Shown piece after piece: positions 56,423 through 64,000 of a DNA stretch of 64,000 nt. The notes beneath the pieces are model-generated. The model had not been told where the DNA came from and searched no databases. It worked only from the letters and a program-made list of their open reading frames with translations. Both the position numbers and the translations under genes were made by a program. Source of the stretch: DASXBA01 sp036406475 (GTDB lineage: Bacteria > Actinomycetota > Thermoleophilia > Solirubrobacterales > Thermoleophilaceae); the NCBI GenBank assembly GCA_036406475.1, contig DASXBA010000050.1, positions 45,174 through 109,173 of the forward strand, written 5' to 3'. Within the stretch, counting starts at the first letter, position 1; the number at the start of each line of letters is the position of its first letter.

Positions 56423-56787
56423 TCGAGCGCATCGACGACATGCCGGCCGGGACGATCGGCCTGCGGGCCTCGGGCAAGCTCACCCGCGACGAGTACCGCG
56501 AAGTCCTCGAGCCTGCGCTGAAAGAGGGAATCGACTCGGGCGAGCTGCGCCTGCTGTTCGTGCTCACCGACTTCGACGGCGTCGAGCCCGGGGCGGTGCC
56601 GGAGGACATCAAGACCGGGCTCAGCGCCTGGTTCGGCCATCACGCGGCGTGGCGGCGGTTCGCACTCGTCACCGACTCCGACTGGGTGGCGAAGGCCATG
56701 CACCTGTTCGCCTGGATGACGCCCGGCGACGTGATGGTCGCGGGGCTCGACCAGCTCGACGACGCCAGGTCCTGGGTCGCCGGCTAG
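56419..56787 (+). CDS. SpoIIAA-like STAS-domain protein
   Basis: 122 residues: IGLRASGKLTRDEYREVLEP, LRLLFVLTDFDGVEPGAVPE and ALVTDSDWVAKAMHLFAWMT. This is the SpoIIAA-like (PF11964) group rather than a classical anti-anti-sigma factor. Third gene of the TetR-divergent operon; overlaps the previous gene by 4 nt and the convergent response-regulator gene by 4 nt. Confidence 0.9.
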   Translation: MIERIDDMPAGTIGLRASGKLTRDEYREVLEPALKEGIDSGELRLLFVLTDFDGVEPGAVPEDIKTGLSAWFGHHAAWRRFALVTDSDWVAKAMHLFAWMTPGDVMVAGLDQLDDARSWVAG

Positions 56788-57452
56788 CCCGGGTCCGCCT
56801 GCCCCGGCTGCACCAGCCCCGATTCGTAGGCGAGGACGACGGCCTGCACGCGGTCGGCGAGGTCGAGCTTGCGCAGGACGTGAGAGAGGTGGGTCTTGAC
56901 CGTCGCCTCGCTCACCACGAGCGAATCCGCGACCTCGGAGTTGGACTTTCCGGTCGCCACGAGCTTGAGCACGTCGAGCTCGCGCTCGGTGAGCTCGTCC
57001 AGCTCCTCCGGCGCGCGGGCGCCCGGCGGCGGTCGCTTGACGAACTCCTCGATCAGACGGCGCGTAATGGTGGGGGCGAGCAGGGCCTCGCCGCCGGCGA
57101 CCGTGCGCACGGCGTCGGCCAGCTGTTCGGGGCGCACCGCCTTCAGGAGGAAGCCGCTCGCGCCGATCTTCATCGCCTCGTAGACGTACTCGTCGAGGTC
57201 GAACGTGGTCAGCACCAGGACGCGCGGGGCGTCCGGGTTGACGAGGATCCGGCGGGCCGCTTCGAGCCCGTCGAGCTCGGGCATGCGGATGTCCATCAGC
57301 ACCACGTCGGGAGCCAGCGAGCGGACGAGGTCGAGCGCCTCGCGTCCATCGCTGGCCTCGCCGACGACCTCCATGTCGGCCTGGGCCTCGAGGATCATCC
57401 GGAAGCCGCCGCGGACGAGCGTCTCGTCGTCGGCGATCAGGACCCGGATCAC
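56784..57452 (-). CDS. NarL-family response regulator
   Basis: 222 residues. Receiver: IRVLIADDETLVRGGFRMIL, phospho-Asp in VVLMDIRMPELDG, VLTTFDLDEYV and the Lys in GFLLKAVRPE. Output: LTERELDVLKLVATGKSNSE, then VVSEATVKTHLSHVLRKL, a LuxR HTH. GTG start overlaps the histidine-kinase stop (GTGA), so the two form one two-component operon. Confidence 0.95.
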   Translation of the reverse strand: MIRVLIADDETLVRGGFRMILEAQADMEVVGEASDGREALDLVRSLAPDVVLMDIRMPELDGLEAARRILVNPDAPRVLVLTTFDLDEYVYEAMKIGASGFLLKAVRPEQLADAVRTVAGGEALLAPTITRRLIEEFVKRPPPGARAPEELDELTERELDVLKLVATGKSNSEVADSLVVSEATVKTHLSHVLRKLDLADRVQAVVLAYESGLVQPGQADPG

Positions 57453-58585
57453 GGCATCAGCGGCAGCGTCGCCCTCACCGCGTAGCCGCCGTCGGGCGTC
57501 TCGCCCGCGTGGACCTCGCCGCCGCACTCCTCAACTCGCTCGCGCATTCCCACGAGTCCGTGGCCGCCACCGCTGCCGTTCCGCCGCTCGGCGTGCCGGC
57601 TCTCCACCTCGAGCGCCAGCGAGCGGAGCGCGTAGCGGACAGTGACGGTCGCCTGACCGCCGGCGCCGTGTTTGAGCGCGTTGGTCAGCGCCTCCTGGAC
57701 GATCCGGTATGCCGCCAGGTCGACCGCGGGCGGCAACGGCGCCCGCTCGCCCTCGCGCCGCAGCTCGACGGGCAGCCCCGACTCGCGTACGCCGTCGACC
57801 AGGCGATCGAGCTGGGCCATTCCCGGCTGCGGCGCCAGGCCGGGCTCGCCCATCTCGCGCAGCATCCCGATCAGCCGGCGCATCTCCGCGATCGTGCCGT
57901 GGCCGGTCTCCTCGATCGCGACGAGCGCCTGTCGCGCCCGCTCCGGGTCCTGGTCCAGCTGAAGGCGCGCGGCACCGGCCTGCACAGTGATCACGCTGAT
58001 CGCGTGGCCGATCATGTCGTGCAGCTCGCGGGCGATCCGCGCCCGCTCCTCGGCCACCGCCTCGCGGGCGCGCTCCTCCTGCTCCTCCTCCGCCCGCCGG
58101 GCGCGCCGGGCGAGCCGCTCGGACTCCTCGTCGCGCGCGCGAAGAAGCATCCCGGCCGCCAGCGGCGTGATGCCGACGATGGCCACGAAGATCACCCCGC
58201 TCGCGGTGACAGGCCCCGAGTCCGCGGCGATCAGGATCAGGCCGAGCGCCAGCCCCAGCAGCCCGGCAAGCACGGCGCGCGAGGGCTCCTCGCGGCGGCC
58301 GAGCGTGAAGAAGGCGACGATCACCGGCACCAGCACGACCTGCGACTCGGTTCCGGCGTAGGCGATCTGCGCCTCGAGCGCAAGCGCGCCCATCACCGTC
58401 AGCGCGGCGGCTGCGGGCCAGCGCCGGCGGGCGAGCAGCGGCAGCGTCCACGCGGCCGGGAAGAGGAGAAGCGCGAGGGTCGATCCGGAGCGATCGGCGA
58501 GCGCGGCGTCCAGCTCGGCGAGCACGAACAGGGCCACGATCGCGGCGTCGGCGAGGTTGCTGCGAAGGCGCGACGCGAGTGCCAT
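57449..58585 (-). CDS. NarL-type sensor histidine kinase (HisKA_3)
   Basis: 378 residues. Five to six membrane helices in the first 155 residues, without a large sensor domain, then a short cytoplasmic coil. The HisKA_3 phospho-His motif is ARIARELHDMIGHAISVI, followed by ATP-binding RIVQEALTNALKHG and GGGHGLVGMRERVEECGGEV. It resembles the DesK/LiaS group that senses membrane state. A long frame on the opposite strand is a shadow. Confidence 0.93.
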   Translation of the reverse strand: MALASRLRSNLADAAIVALFVLAELDAALADRSGSTLALLLFPAAWTLPLLARRRWPAAAALTVMGALALEAQIAYAGTESQVVLVPVIVAFFTLGRREEPSRAVLAGLLGLALGLILIAADSGPVTASGVIFVAIVGITPLAAGMLLRARDEESERLARRARRAEEEQEERAREAVAEERARIARELHDMIGHAISVITVQAGAARLQLDQDPERARQALVAIEETGHGTIAEMRRLIGMLREMGEPGLAPQPGMAQLDRLVDGVRESGLPVELRREGERAPLPPAVDLAAYRIVQEALTNALKHGAGGQATVTVRYALRSLALEVESRHAERRNGSGGGHGLVGMRERVEECGGEVHAGETPDGGYAVRATLPLMP

Positions 58586-58790
58586 GTGCAGACCGTAACC
58601 CGGCGCCAGGCACGCCGCATCGGACACGGGGATGAGACGCCTACGACCGCGGTATGAGGCCGGGACGGCAACGTTCAACCCGCTGGGCGAACAGGTTCGA
58701 ACGCCAGGCCGAAGATCGCCGGAGCGGCCCGGCGTAGCTTGGCCCCGAGTCGTCACACGGGGTGGCGGCCGGCGAAAGAAAGGGCTCGTA

Positions 58791-59432
58791 ATGAACAAGA
58801 CCGCAACAGAACGACTCGGTCCGCTGGCGGGGCTGGTGTTCGCCGCACTGCTCCTGATCATGCGGGTGATCGAGGGCTCCGGTATGCCGGACGCGGGCGC
58901 CTCGACGGCGACCGCCGTCCGCTTCTGGACCGACCACCAGAGCGAGCAGATCGCGGCCGCGATCATCTCCTCGTTCGCAGCCCTGTTCCTTGTCTGGTTC
59001 GGCAGCTATCTCCGGAGCGCCTTGCGCGACGCGGACGGCGGCAAGTCGACGCTCGCCGACATCTCGTTCGGCGGCGTGCTGGTCACGGCGGCGGGCATCC
59101 TGGCGATCGCCACCGTCGAGCTCGCGGCGGCGGACACCGCCGGCGACGTGCCCGGCCAGGTGACCCAGACGCTGTCGGCCCTTCAGGCGGAGAGCTACCT
59201 GGGCGTCGCCGCCGGCTTCGGCCTCTTCGGAATCGCCACCGGTCTGGCGATCATGAGGACCGGTGTCCTCTCGAGGCGCCTCGGCTGGCTGTCCCTCGTG
59301 TCCGGCGTGATCTGGCTGACGCCCGTGCAGTTCGTCGCGATCTTCCTCTCGGTCGCGTTCGTGGTCGTCGCCAGCATCCGGCTCTACCGCCCCGGTCGCT
59401 CGAAGGGCGCGGTTCCGGTCACCTCGCACTGA
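58791..59432 (+). CDS. Multi-helix membrane protein
   Basis: 213 residues with six predicted membrane helices: GPLAGLVFAALLLIMRVI, IAAAIISSFAALFLVWFGSY, SFGGVLVTAAGILAIATVE, a VAAGFGLFGIATGLAIMRTG helix, LGWLSLVSGVIWLTPVQFVA and IFLSVAFVVVASIRLYRP. No family recognised with certainty (DUF4386-like helix pattern). Divergent from the two-component system and possibly its target; 205 nt separate them. Confidence 0.8.
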   Translation: MNKTATERLGPLAGLVFAALLLIMRVIEGSGMPDAGASTATAVRFWTDHQSEQIAAAIISSFAALFLVWFGSYLRSALRDADGGKSTLADISFGGVLVTAAGILAIATVELAAADTAGDVPGQVTQTLSALQAESYLGVAAGFGLFGIATGLAIMRTGVLSRRLGWLSLVSGVIWLTPVQFVAIFLSVAFVVVASIRLYRPGRSKGAVPVTSH

Positions 59433-59449
59433 GACCTCGGAGTACCCAT

Positions 59450-59477
59450 AGCGCCGGCGGCGACGGCCGCCGGCGCT
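59450..59477 (+). terminator. Hairpin after the membrane-protein gene
   Basis: Perfect 12-bp stem agcgccggcggc/gccgccggcgct with a 4-nt loop, 17 nt after the stop at 59432 and before the next start. Confidence 0.72.
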
Positions 59478-59494
59478 GTGCTGTGATCTGACTC

Positions 59495-59986
59495 GTGCGT
59501 GAGACGCTCGCGGCCCATTTCGACTCCCGGCAGGTCTCGCGCGTCCTCTACGGCGCCATCATCGGCCTTGCCCTCGTCGTCGCCCTTCAGGCTCATCCGC
59601 CGGGAGCGGTCGCCGTGGCCGGGTCGCTCATCGCCACCGCGATCGCGGTCGGGCTCGCGGAGCTCTACAGCGAGATCGTCGGGGTCGAGACGCGCACCCA
59701 CGAGCGGGTGGGTCGGCAGCACGTCGTGGAGTTGCTCGACGAGATCGTCGCCGTGGCCGCCGGCATCTCGTTCCCCGCGGTGTTCTTCCTGCTGGCGGCG
59801 CTCGGGGCGATGGAGACCGACACCGCCTTCACCGCCGCGAAGTGGTCGGGCCTCGGGCTGATCGCGGCCTACGGGTTTGCCGCCGCGCGCCTCACCGGCG
59901 ACAGCGTGCTCCGCTCGCTCCTCCGGGCCGCCCTGGCCGCCCTGATCGGCGCGTTCCTGATCGCGGCCAAAGCCCTCGTTCACTAA
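59495..59986 (+). CDS. Membrane protein, four to five helices
   Basis: 163 residues: LYGAIIGLALVVALQAHPPG, a VAVAGSLIATAIAVGLAELY helix, a charged loop with HERVGRQHVVELLDEIVAV, AGISFPAVFFLLAALGAM, and two C-terminal helices ending LIGAFLIAAKALVH. The TELYSEIVG-like segment resembles VIT-type small membrane proteins, but the family is uncertain. GTG start. Confidence 0.75.
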   Translation: MRETLAAHFDSRQVSRVLYGAIIGLALVVALQAHPPGAVAVAGSLIATAIAVGLAELYSEIVGVETRTHERVGRQHVVELLDEIVAVAAGISFPAVFFLLAALGAMETDTAFTAAKWSGLGLIAAYGFAAARLTGDSVLRSLLRAALAALIGAFLIAAKALVH

Positions 59987-60024
59987 TCAGCTGACGGCGG
60001 TCTCGGGGCGCGAGGTCCGGTTCC

Positions 60025-60063
60025 TTGGCGACTTCACCTGCATATGGGTGGTCAAGTCACCAA
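60025..60063. terminator. Imperfect inverted repeat between convergent genes
   Basis: Arms ttggcgacttcacc (60025-60038) and ggtcaagtcaccaa (60050-60063) pair at 12 of 14 positions. Outer bases ccggttcc (60017-60024) and ggaaccgg (60099-60106) also pair. It lies between the stops of the membrane-protein gene and the ZIP gene and is probably a shared terminator. Confidence 0.5.
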
Positions 60064-60118
60064 CCAACCCAATCCGCCTGAGTAGGACGCCCGCCTGACG
60101 GAACCGGATATTCACTGG

Positions 60119-60814
60119 TCAGCTAATCGCGGACAGCCCCGCCGCAACCGCGAATCCCAGCGTGGTCACGAGGCCCGCCGTGCGCCCGGACTCGCGCGTG
60201 GCGTCCGGAATCATCGAGTCGACCAGCATCACGAGGAGCGCTCCGGCCGCGAAGCCGTCGATCGCGCCCTTGAGGTGGTTCGACACCGCGTCGGCCACCG
60301 CGTAGCCGATGACGGTCGCGAGCATGCATACCACCGCCACCGCGATCCACAGCCGCAGGATCGTGCCGTCGCTCCGTCCGGCCGCGCGCATCTCGCTCGC
60401 CGACCCGATCGCCTCCGGGAGGTTCGAGACGAAGATCGCCACGAGCAGCCCCACGCTCACGCCCGCGCCGCCCGCCAGCCCGATCCCGAGCACGGACTGC
60501 TCGGGAATTCCGTCGAGGAACGCGCCGAGCGCCAGCGGCCCGCCGGCGCTCGACGAGCCCATCCGGTCGACCAGCCCGTCGAGCGAGTAATAGGTGACCG
60601 CGCCCACGCCGAGGCCGACGGCGGTCCAGCCCGGAGCTCCCTGCTGAGCGCCCTCCTCCGCCAGCTCGAAGCTGACCGCGCTGATCAGCGCCCCGGCGCC
60701 GAACGCCAGGACGAGGCCGACGACCTTCTCCGGCCAGCGCCTTGCAATCGCGAGCAGGGCCCCGAGGACGAGAGAGAAGGCCGACAGCGAGCCCCAGCCG
60801 AGGGCGGCACCCAT
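60119..60814 (-). CDS. ZIP-family metal transporter
   Basis: 231 residues with seven to eight predicted helices. ZIP features: FGAGALISAVSFELAEEGAQ, GAFLDGIPEQSVLGIGLAGG (helix 4 metal site HDGIPE-like, here LDGIPE), VAIFVSNLPEAIGSASEMR (helix 5) and GFAAGALLVMLVDSMIPDA. Probably imports zinc or another divalent metal. One helix-4 His of classical ZIPs appears replaced by Leu/Asp. Confidence 0.88.
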   Translation of the reverse strand: MGAALGWGSLSAFSLVLGALLAIARRWPEKVVGLVLAFGAGALISAVSFELAEEGAQQGAPGWTAVGLGVGAVTYYSLDGLVDRMGSSSAGGPLALGAFLDGIPEQSVLGIGLAGGAGVSVGLLVAIFVSNLPEAIGSASEMRAAGRSDGTILRLWIAVAVVCMLATVIGYAVADAVSNHLKGAIDGFAAGALLVMLVDSMIPDATRESGRTAGLVTTLGFAVAAGLSAIS

Positions 60815-60826
60815 CGGCCGGGAAAG

Positions 60827-61216
60827 CTACTCCCCGCGCTCCTCCAGGATCGCGCGCAGCCGCTCCTCCACCTCAGGGTGGTCGCGGTTGAGCCGCCGGA
60901 TCTGGTCGTCGGTCAGGTAGAGCGCCTGGACCGAGCCACCGGAGGCCACCGCCGTCGCGTTGCGCAGCCCGCGGGTCACGATCCCGCGCTCGCCGACGAC
61001 CTCGCCCTCGCCGATCGTCGCGAGCGTCTCTCCGTCGCGCTGGACCTCGACCTGGCCCTTCTCGATCGCGAACAGCTGGTAGGGCTGGGTGCCCGCGTGG
61101 AGCAGCTCCTCCCCGTCGTCGATGGAAACCTCGCCGATTACGCCGGCGAGCCGCTCCAGCTCGTCGTCCGAGAGGGCAGCGAAGAGGTCGAACTTCTTCA
61201 AGCGTCCGGCATCCAT
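60827..61216 (-). CDS. Cyclic nucleotide-binding domain protein
   Basis: 129 residues, a single CRP-like cNMP-binding fold: LKKFDLFAALSDDELERLAG, GEELLHAGTQPYQLFAIEKG, the phosphate-binding cassette GEGEVVGERGIVTRGLRNAT and a C-terminal helix. No HTH. ATG at 61216 starts the fold; a longer upstream frame is spurious. Whether it binds cAMP or cGMP is unclear; the cassette is partly conserved. Confidence 0.9.
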   Translation of the reverse strand: MDAGRLKKFDLFAALSDDELERLAGVIGEVSIDDGEELLHAGTQPYQLFAIEKGQVEVQRDGETLATIGEGEVVGERGIVTRGLRNATAVASGGSVQALYLTDDQIRRLNRDHPEVEERLRAILEERGE

Positions 61217-61221
61217 GGCAC

Positions 61222-61455
61222 TCAGCTGGAGGCCTTTCCGCCCTTGCGGCCAGCCGCCTTCTTCTGGGCCGTGTTGCCGCCGCTGCCGCTTCCGCTGCTC
61301 TTGCGGCTGCGGCTGCTGCCGGAGCTCTTGCCGCCGCGGCTCGACGATCCCTCGGAGTTGGCGATCGCCGCCGCCCGCGACTTGCTCATGCCCTTCTTGC
61401 GCAGGCCCTCGTACTGCTTGTCGTCCTTCACGCTCGGTCCGTGGTCTTTTGCCAT
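61222..61455 (-). CDS. Small basic Ser/Gly/Lys-rich protein (DUF7218-like)
   Basis: 77 residues. Conserved head KDDKQYEGLRKKGMSKSRAA followed by AIANSEG and a low-complexity tail of Ser, Gly and Lys. The head is a small helix-rich motif found in plasmid-stabilisation-like or Rho-termination-like proteins of unknown role. It ends 5 nt before the cNMP-protein start. Confidence 0.8.
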   Translation of the reverse strand: MAKDHGPSVKDDKQYEGLRKKGMSKSRAAAIANSEGSSSRGGKSSGSSRSRKSSGSGSGGNTAQKKAAGRKGGKASS

Positions 61456-61473
61456 GGGGCTTTGTTACCCGCG

Positions 61474-62316
61474 TTACGGCCTGACGAACGTGTCCGGATC
61501 CGGGCCGATCCGCTCGCCGGCGTCCAGAGCCTCGATCGCGGCCATCTCGTCGTCGCTCAAGTGGAAGTCGAAGATGTCGAAGTTCTCCTCGATCCGCTCC
61601 GGCGTGACGGACTTGGGGAAGACGACGTTGCCTAGCTGGATGTGCCAGCGCAGCACGACCTGGCCGGTGGTCTTGTCGTGCTCGGAGGCGATCTCCTCCA
61701 GCACCTGCTCGTCGAGCACCTGGCCCTGCGCCAGCGGGCTCCACGCCTCGGTCACGATCTCCCGGTCGGCGTGCTCGCGGCGCAGGCCCGCCTGCTGGAA
61801 GCGGGGATGGAGCTCGATCTGGTTGACCGAAGGGGTCACGCCGGTCTCGTCGACGATCCGCCGCAGGTGGGCCGGCTGGAAGTTGGACACGCCGATCGAG
61901 CGCACGACCCCCTCCTTCTGCAGGTCGATGAACGCGCGCCAGGTCTCGACGTACTTGTCCTGGCTCGGGACCGGCCAGTGGATCAGGTAGAGGTCGACGA
62001 ACTCGAGCTCGAGCCGGTCGAGGCTGTTCTTGAACGCCTGCTTCGCGTTCTCGTAGCCGTGGTCGTCGTTGAAGCACTTGGTGGTGATGAAGACTTCGTC
62101 GCGGTCGAGCCCCGAGGCCCGGAACGCCTGGCCGACCCCGGCCTCGTTCTGATAGGCGGCCGCGGTGTCGATGTGGCGATAGCCGGCGGCGAGAGCCTTG
62201 GTGGTGACCTCGGCGGTGTCCTCGGGCGGCACCTGGAAGACGCCGAACCCGAGCTGAGGGATCTCCACGCCGTCGTTCAGTTGCAGTTCGGGTACTGCTG
62301 TGTGCGTAGGACTCAT
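61474..62316 (-). CDS. Aldo/keto reductase
   Basis: 280 residues of an NADPH-dependent AKR. Active-site residues: Asp and Tyr in HIDTAAAYQNEAGVG, Lys in FITTKCFND and His in YLIHWPVPS; SNFQPAHLRRIV, QIELHPRFQQ and PKSVTPERIEENFDIFDF are the cofactor-binding blocks. Typical of the AKR5 2,5-diketo-gluconate-reductase type. Divergent from the thioesterase. Confidence 0.95.
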   Translation of the reverse strand: MSPTHTAVPELQLNDGVEIPQLGFGVFQVPPEDTAEVTTKALAAGYRHIDTAAAYQNEAGVGQAFRASGLDRDEVFITTKCFNDDHGYENAKQAFKNSLDRLELEFVDLYLIHWPVPSQDKYVETWRAFIDLQKEGVVRSIGVSNFQPAHLRRIVDETGVTPSVNQIELHPRFQQAGLRREHADREIVTEAWSPLAQGQVLDEQVLEEIASEHDKTTGQVVLRWHIQLGNVVFPKSVTPERIEENFDIFDFHLSDDEMAAIEALDAGERIGPDPDTFVRP

Positions 62317-62367
62317 GCAATTTCGGTGCCCGGTGAGGCGGAAGGCAAACGCGGGTACGCGACTCAC

Positions 62368-62769
62368 GTGGCCGCCCTCGACACCGGACAGCTCCACTCA
62401 CTGATCCCGTTCGCCGCCGAGCTCGGCGTCCGGCTCGTGAGCGCGGAGCCGACCCAGGTGCGGCTCGAGCTGGACTGGCGGCCGGAGCTGTGCACCGCCG
62501 GCGAAGTCCTCCACGGCGGCGCGCTGATGAGCCTGGCCGACACGGCCGGGGCGGTGTGCGCGTTCCTCAACCTGCCCGAGGGCGCGGGAACAGCCACCGT
62601 GGAGTCGAAGACCAACCTGCTGGCGGCCGTGCGCGAGGGGACGGTCACGGCCCTCGCGACGCCGCTGCACGCCGGCCGGACGCTGATCGTGGTCGAGACC
62701 GAGCTGCGTGCCGAGGGAGACCGGCTCGCCGCCAAGACGACCCAAACACAGGCCGTCCTGACGGCGTAG
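62368..62769 (+). CDS. PaaI-type hotdog thioesterase
   Basis: 133 residues of a hotdog fold: HSLIPFAAELGVRLVSAEPT, LDWRPELCTAGEVLHGGALM and SLADTAGAVCAFLNLPEG with the conserved Asp, then TVESKTNLLAAVREGTVTA. GTG at 62368 is preferred; GTG at 62329 is also in frame. Hydrolyses acyl-CoA thioesters such as aromatic or short-chain CoAs. Confidence 0.92.
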   Translation: MAALDTGQLHSLIPFAAELGVRLVSAEPTQVRLELDWRPELCTAGEVLHGGALMSLADTAGAVCAFLNLPEGAGTATVESKTNLLAAVREGTVTALATPLHAGRTLIVVETELRAEGDRLAAKTTQTQAVLTA

Positions 62770-62783
62770 GCCGGGCCGCTCAG

Positions 62784-64000
62784 CTAGAGCGCGGTGACTA
62801 CCGACTTGGTCTCCAGGTAGTTGTCGAGCACCTGGTGGCCCATCTCACGGCCCCAGCCGGACTCCTTGTAGCCGCCGAACGGCATCGCCGCGTCGAACAC
62901 GTGGTAGGTGTTGATCCACACCGTGCCCGCGCGGAGCCGCCTGGCGGTCCTGTGCGCCTTGGAGATGTCGCGGGTGAAGACGCCCGCGGCCAGGCCGTAG
63001 GTCGAGTCGTTCGCCTCCGGCATCAGCTCCTCGGGCGAGTCGAACGGGATCGCACACGCCACCGGGCCGAAGATCTCCTCGCGTACGACGCTCATGTCGG
63101 GCGTCGTGTCCTCGAGGATCGTCGGCTGGACGAAGTAACCGCGATCCGACGCCCGGTCACCGCCCACGGCCGCGGACGCTCCCGCGTCCCGTCCGGCCTG
63201 GAGGTAGCCGAGCACCTTTTCGAACTGCTCGTCCGAGATGAGCGGACCCATCTCCGCGTCGGGGTCGGTCCCCGGGGCCACCTTGATCTGCTTGGCGGCC
63301 TCGGACACGCCCGCGACGACGTCGTCGTAGACGTCCTTCTGGACGTACAGCCGCGTGCCGGCGTTGCAGCACTGGCCGTGGTTGAAGAAGACGCCGTGGG
63401 CCGCGCCCGCGATCGCCTCTTCCATGTCCGCGTCCGCGTAGACGACGTTCGGCGACTTGCCGCCGAGCTCGAGCGAGACCTTCTTCAGGTTGCCCGCCGC
63501 GGCCTCGACGATCAGCTTGCCGACCTCGGTCGACCCGGTGAAGGCGACCTTGTCGACGTCGTCGTGCGCGGCCAGCGCCGCGCCCGCGTCGCCGTAGCCC
63601 GTGACGATGTTCACCACACCGTCCGGCACCCCGGCCTCCTGCATGAGCTCGCCGAGCCTGAGCGCCGACAGCGGTGTCTGCTCCGCCGGCTTCAGGACCA
63701 CGGTGCAGCCGCAGGCCAGCACCGGCCCGAGCTTCCACGCCGCCATCAGCAGCGGGAAGTTCCAGGGGATGATCTGCCCGACGACGCCCACGGGCTCCCG
63801 CAGCGTGTACGCGTGGTACTCGCCCGGGGCCGGAATCGCCGAGATCGGCACCGTGTTGCCCTCGATCTTGGTCGGCCAGCCCGCCATGTAGTGGAACAGG
63901 TCGGCCGCGAGCGGCACGTCGGCGGCCTTCGCCACCGAGAACGGCTTGCCGTTGTCGAGCGACTCGAGCATCGCGAGCTCTTCCGCGTTCTCCTCGATCA
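62784..64000 (-). CDS. Aldehyde dehydrogenase (partial, N-terminus off the window)
   Basis: NAD(P)-dependent aldehyde dehydrogenase; the minus-strand frame enters from the right edge, so the first 90 or so residues are missing. Visible motifs: ESLDNGKPF, IIPWNFPLLMAAWKLGPVLA, FTGSTEVGK (cofactor), catalytic Glu in LELGGKSPN, catalytic Cys in NHGQCCNAGTR, EEIFGPVACAIPF and the C-terminal PFGGYKESGWGRE. Close to betaine- or phenylacetaldehyde-type ALDH class-1 enzymes; substrate not decided. Confidence 0.95.
   Translation of the reverse strand, partial: IEENAEELAMLESLDNGKPFSVAKAADVPLAADLFHYMAGWPTKIEGNTVPISAIPAPGEYHAYTLREPVGVVGQIIPWNFPLLMAAWKLGPVLACGCTVVLKPAEQTPLSALRLGELMQEAGVPDGVVNIVTGYGDAGAALAAHDDVDKVAFTGSTEVGKLIVEAAAGNLKKVSLELGGKSPNVVYADADMEEAIAGAAHGVFFNHGQCCNAGTRLYVQKDVYDDVVAGVSEAAKQIKVAPGTDPDAEMGPLISDEQFEKVLGYLQAGRDAGASAAVGGDRASDRGYFVQPTILEDTTPDMSVVREEIFGPVACAIPFDSPEELMPEANDSTYGLAAGVFTRDISKAHRTARRLRAGTVWINTYHVFDAAMPFGGYKESGWGREMGHQVLDNYLETKSVVTAL

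Noticed and set aside
1..64000. CRISPR array, phage structural genes, IS transposase, rRNA or origin
   Set aside because: No regular spaced repeats, no transposase or capsid motifs, no rRNA sequence, and no DnaA-box cluster were seen on reading both strands.

Overview
The window is 64 kb of very GC-rich, densely coded bacterial DNA with many GTG/TTG starts, ATGA/GTGA stop-start overlaps and 4-nt convergent overlaps. The gene content points to an actinobacterium, most likely class Thermoleophilia (Solirubrobacterales or Gaiellales-like): fused PafB-PafC, an Lhr helicase, LAxTG-anchored and Tat-exported enzymes, a c-di-AMP riboswitch ahead of an NlpC/P60 peptidase, the Phage_holin_3_6/DUF3618/DUF4235/YihY envelope operon, DUF2630, and many SnoaL-like small proteins. 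The assignment is an inference from gene content; there is no rRNA in the window.

Layout. 0-14 kb: the 5' part of bioB, two secreted tandem paralogues, then a long minus-strand series (lhr, a receiver/glutaredoxin/TrxR-like fusion, nei, a GDPD, a Tat-exported PhoD-like phosphatase, a hemerythrin protein and a TetR-PAS-GAF-PP2C fusion). 14-19 kb: an AraC-type regulator, the four-gene envelope operon, a c-di-AMP-riboswitch-controlled wall peptidase, and a lipoprotein SGNH hydrolase. 18.5-30 kb: type-5 UDG, an ABC-2 exporter, a large secreted HExxH protein, a murein endopeptidase, rmlB-rmlD, a secreted neutral ceramidase-like protein, MmcQ/YjbR and rmlA. 30-38 kb: a lipoprotein, an ECF sigma with a convergent anti-sigma, fused PafBC, a YhaM-like exonuclease, SDR, EcsC, a ferritin-like protein and tRNA-Phe.

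37.8-44.4 kb is the accessory region. A 49-bp perfect direct repeat of the tRNA-Phe 3' half (37830-37878 and 42289-42337) brackets a 4.46-kb integrated element with no recognisable integrase. Inside it are a truncated GGDEF-EAL gene, an anti-sigma-kinase remnant, a flippase-like membrane protein with a sigma region-4-like tail, a coiled-coil partner and small ORFs. Just outside it lie broken LuxR and SnoaL genes. Three junctions in this stretch join two genes that have both lost their 5' ends.

44.4-64 kb is mostly ordinary chromosome: an O-methyltransferase, NhaA fused to a DsbA-like domain, a copper-storage-type protein, two drug-type ABC exporters, a dienelactone hydrolase, an MDR oxidoreductase, DUF2630, a DksA-like protein without zinc cysteines, TetR plus a divergent three-gene operon, a NarL-type two-component system, membrane proteins, a ZIP transporter, a cNMP-binding protein, an aldo/keto reductase, a thioesterase and a partial aldehyde dehydrogenase.

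The most notable observations are: a 33-bp palindrome family with three copies, one of them in frame inside lhr with compensatory stem changes; the tRNA-Phe island; the flippase/sigma-4 chimera; the TetR-PP2C fusion; the unannotated c-di-AMP riboswitch; and the repeated head-loss junctions.
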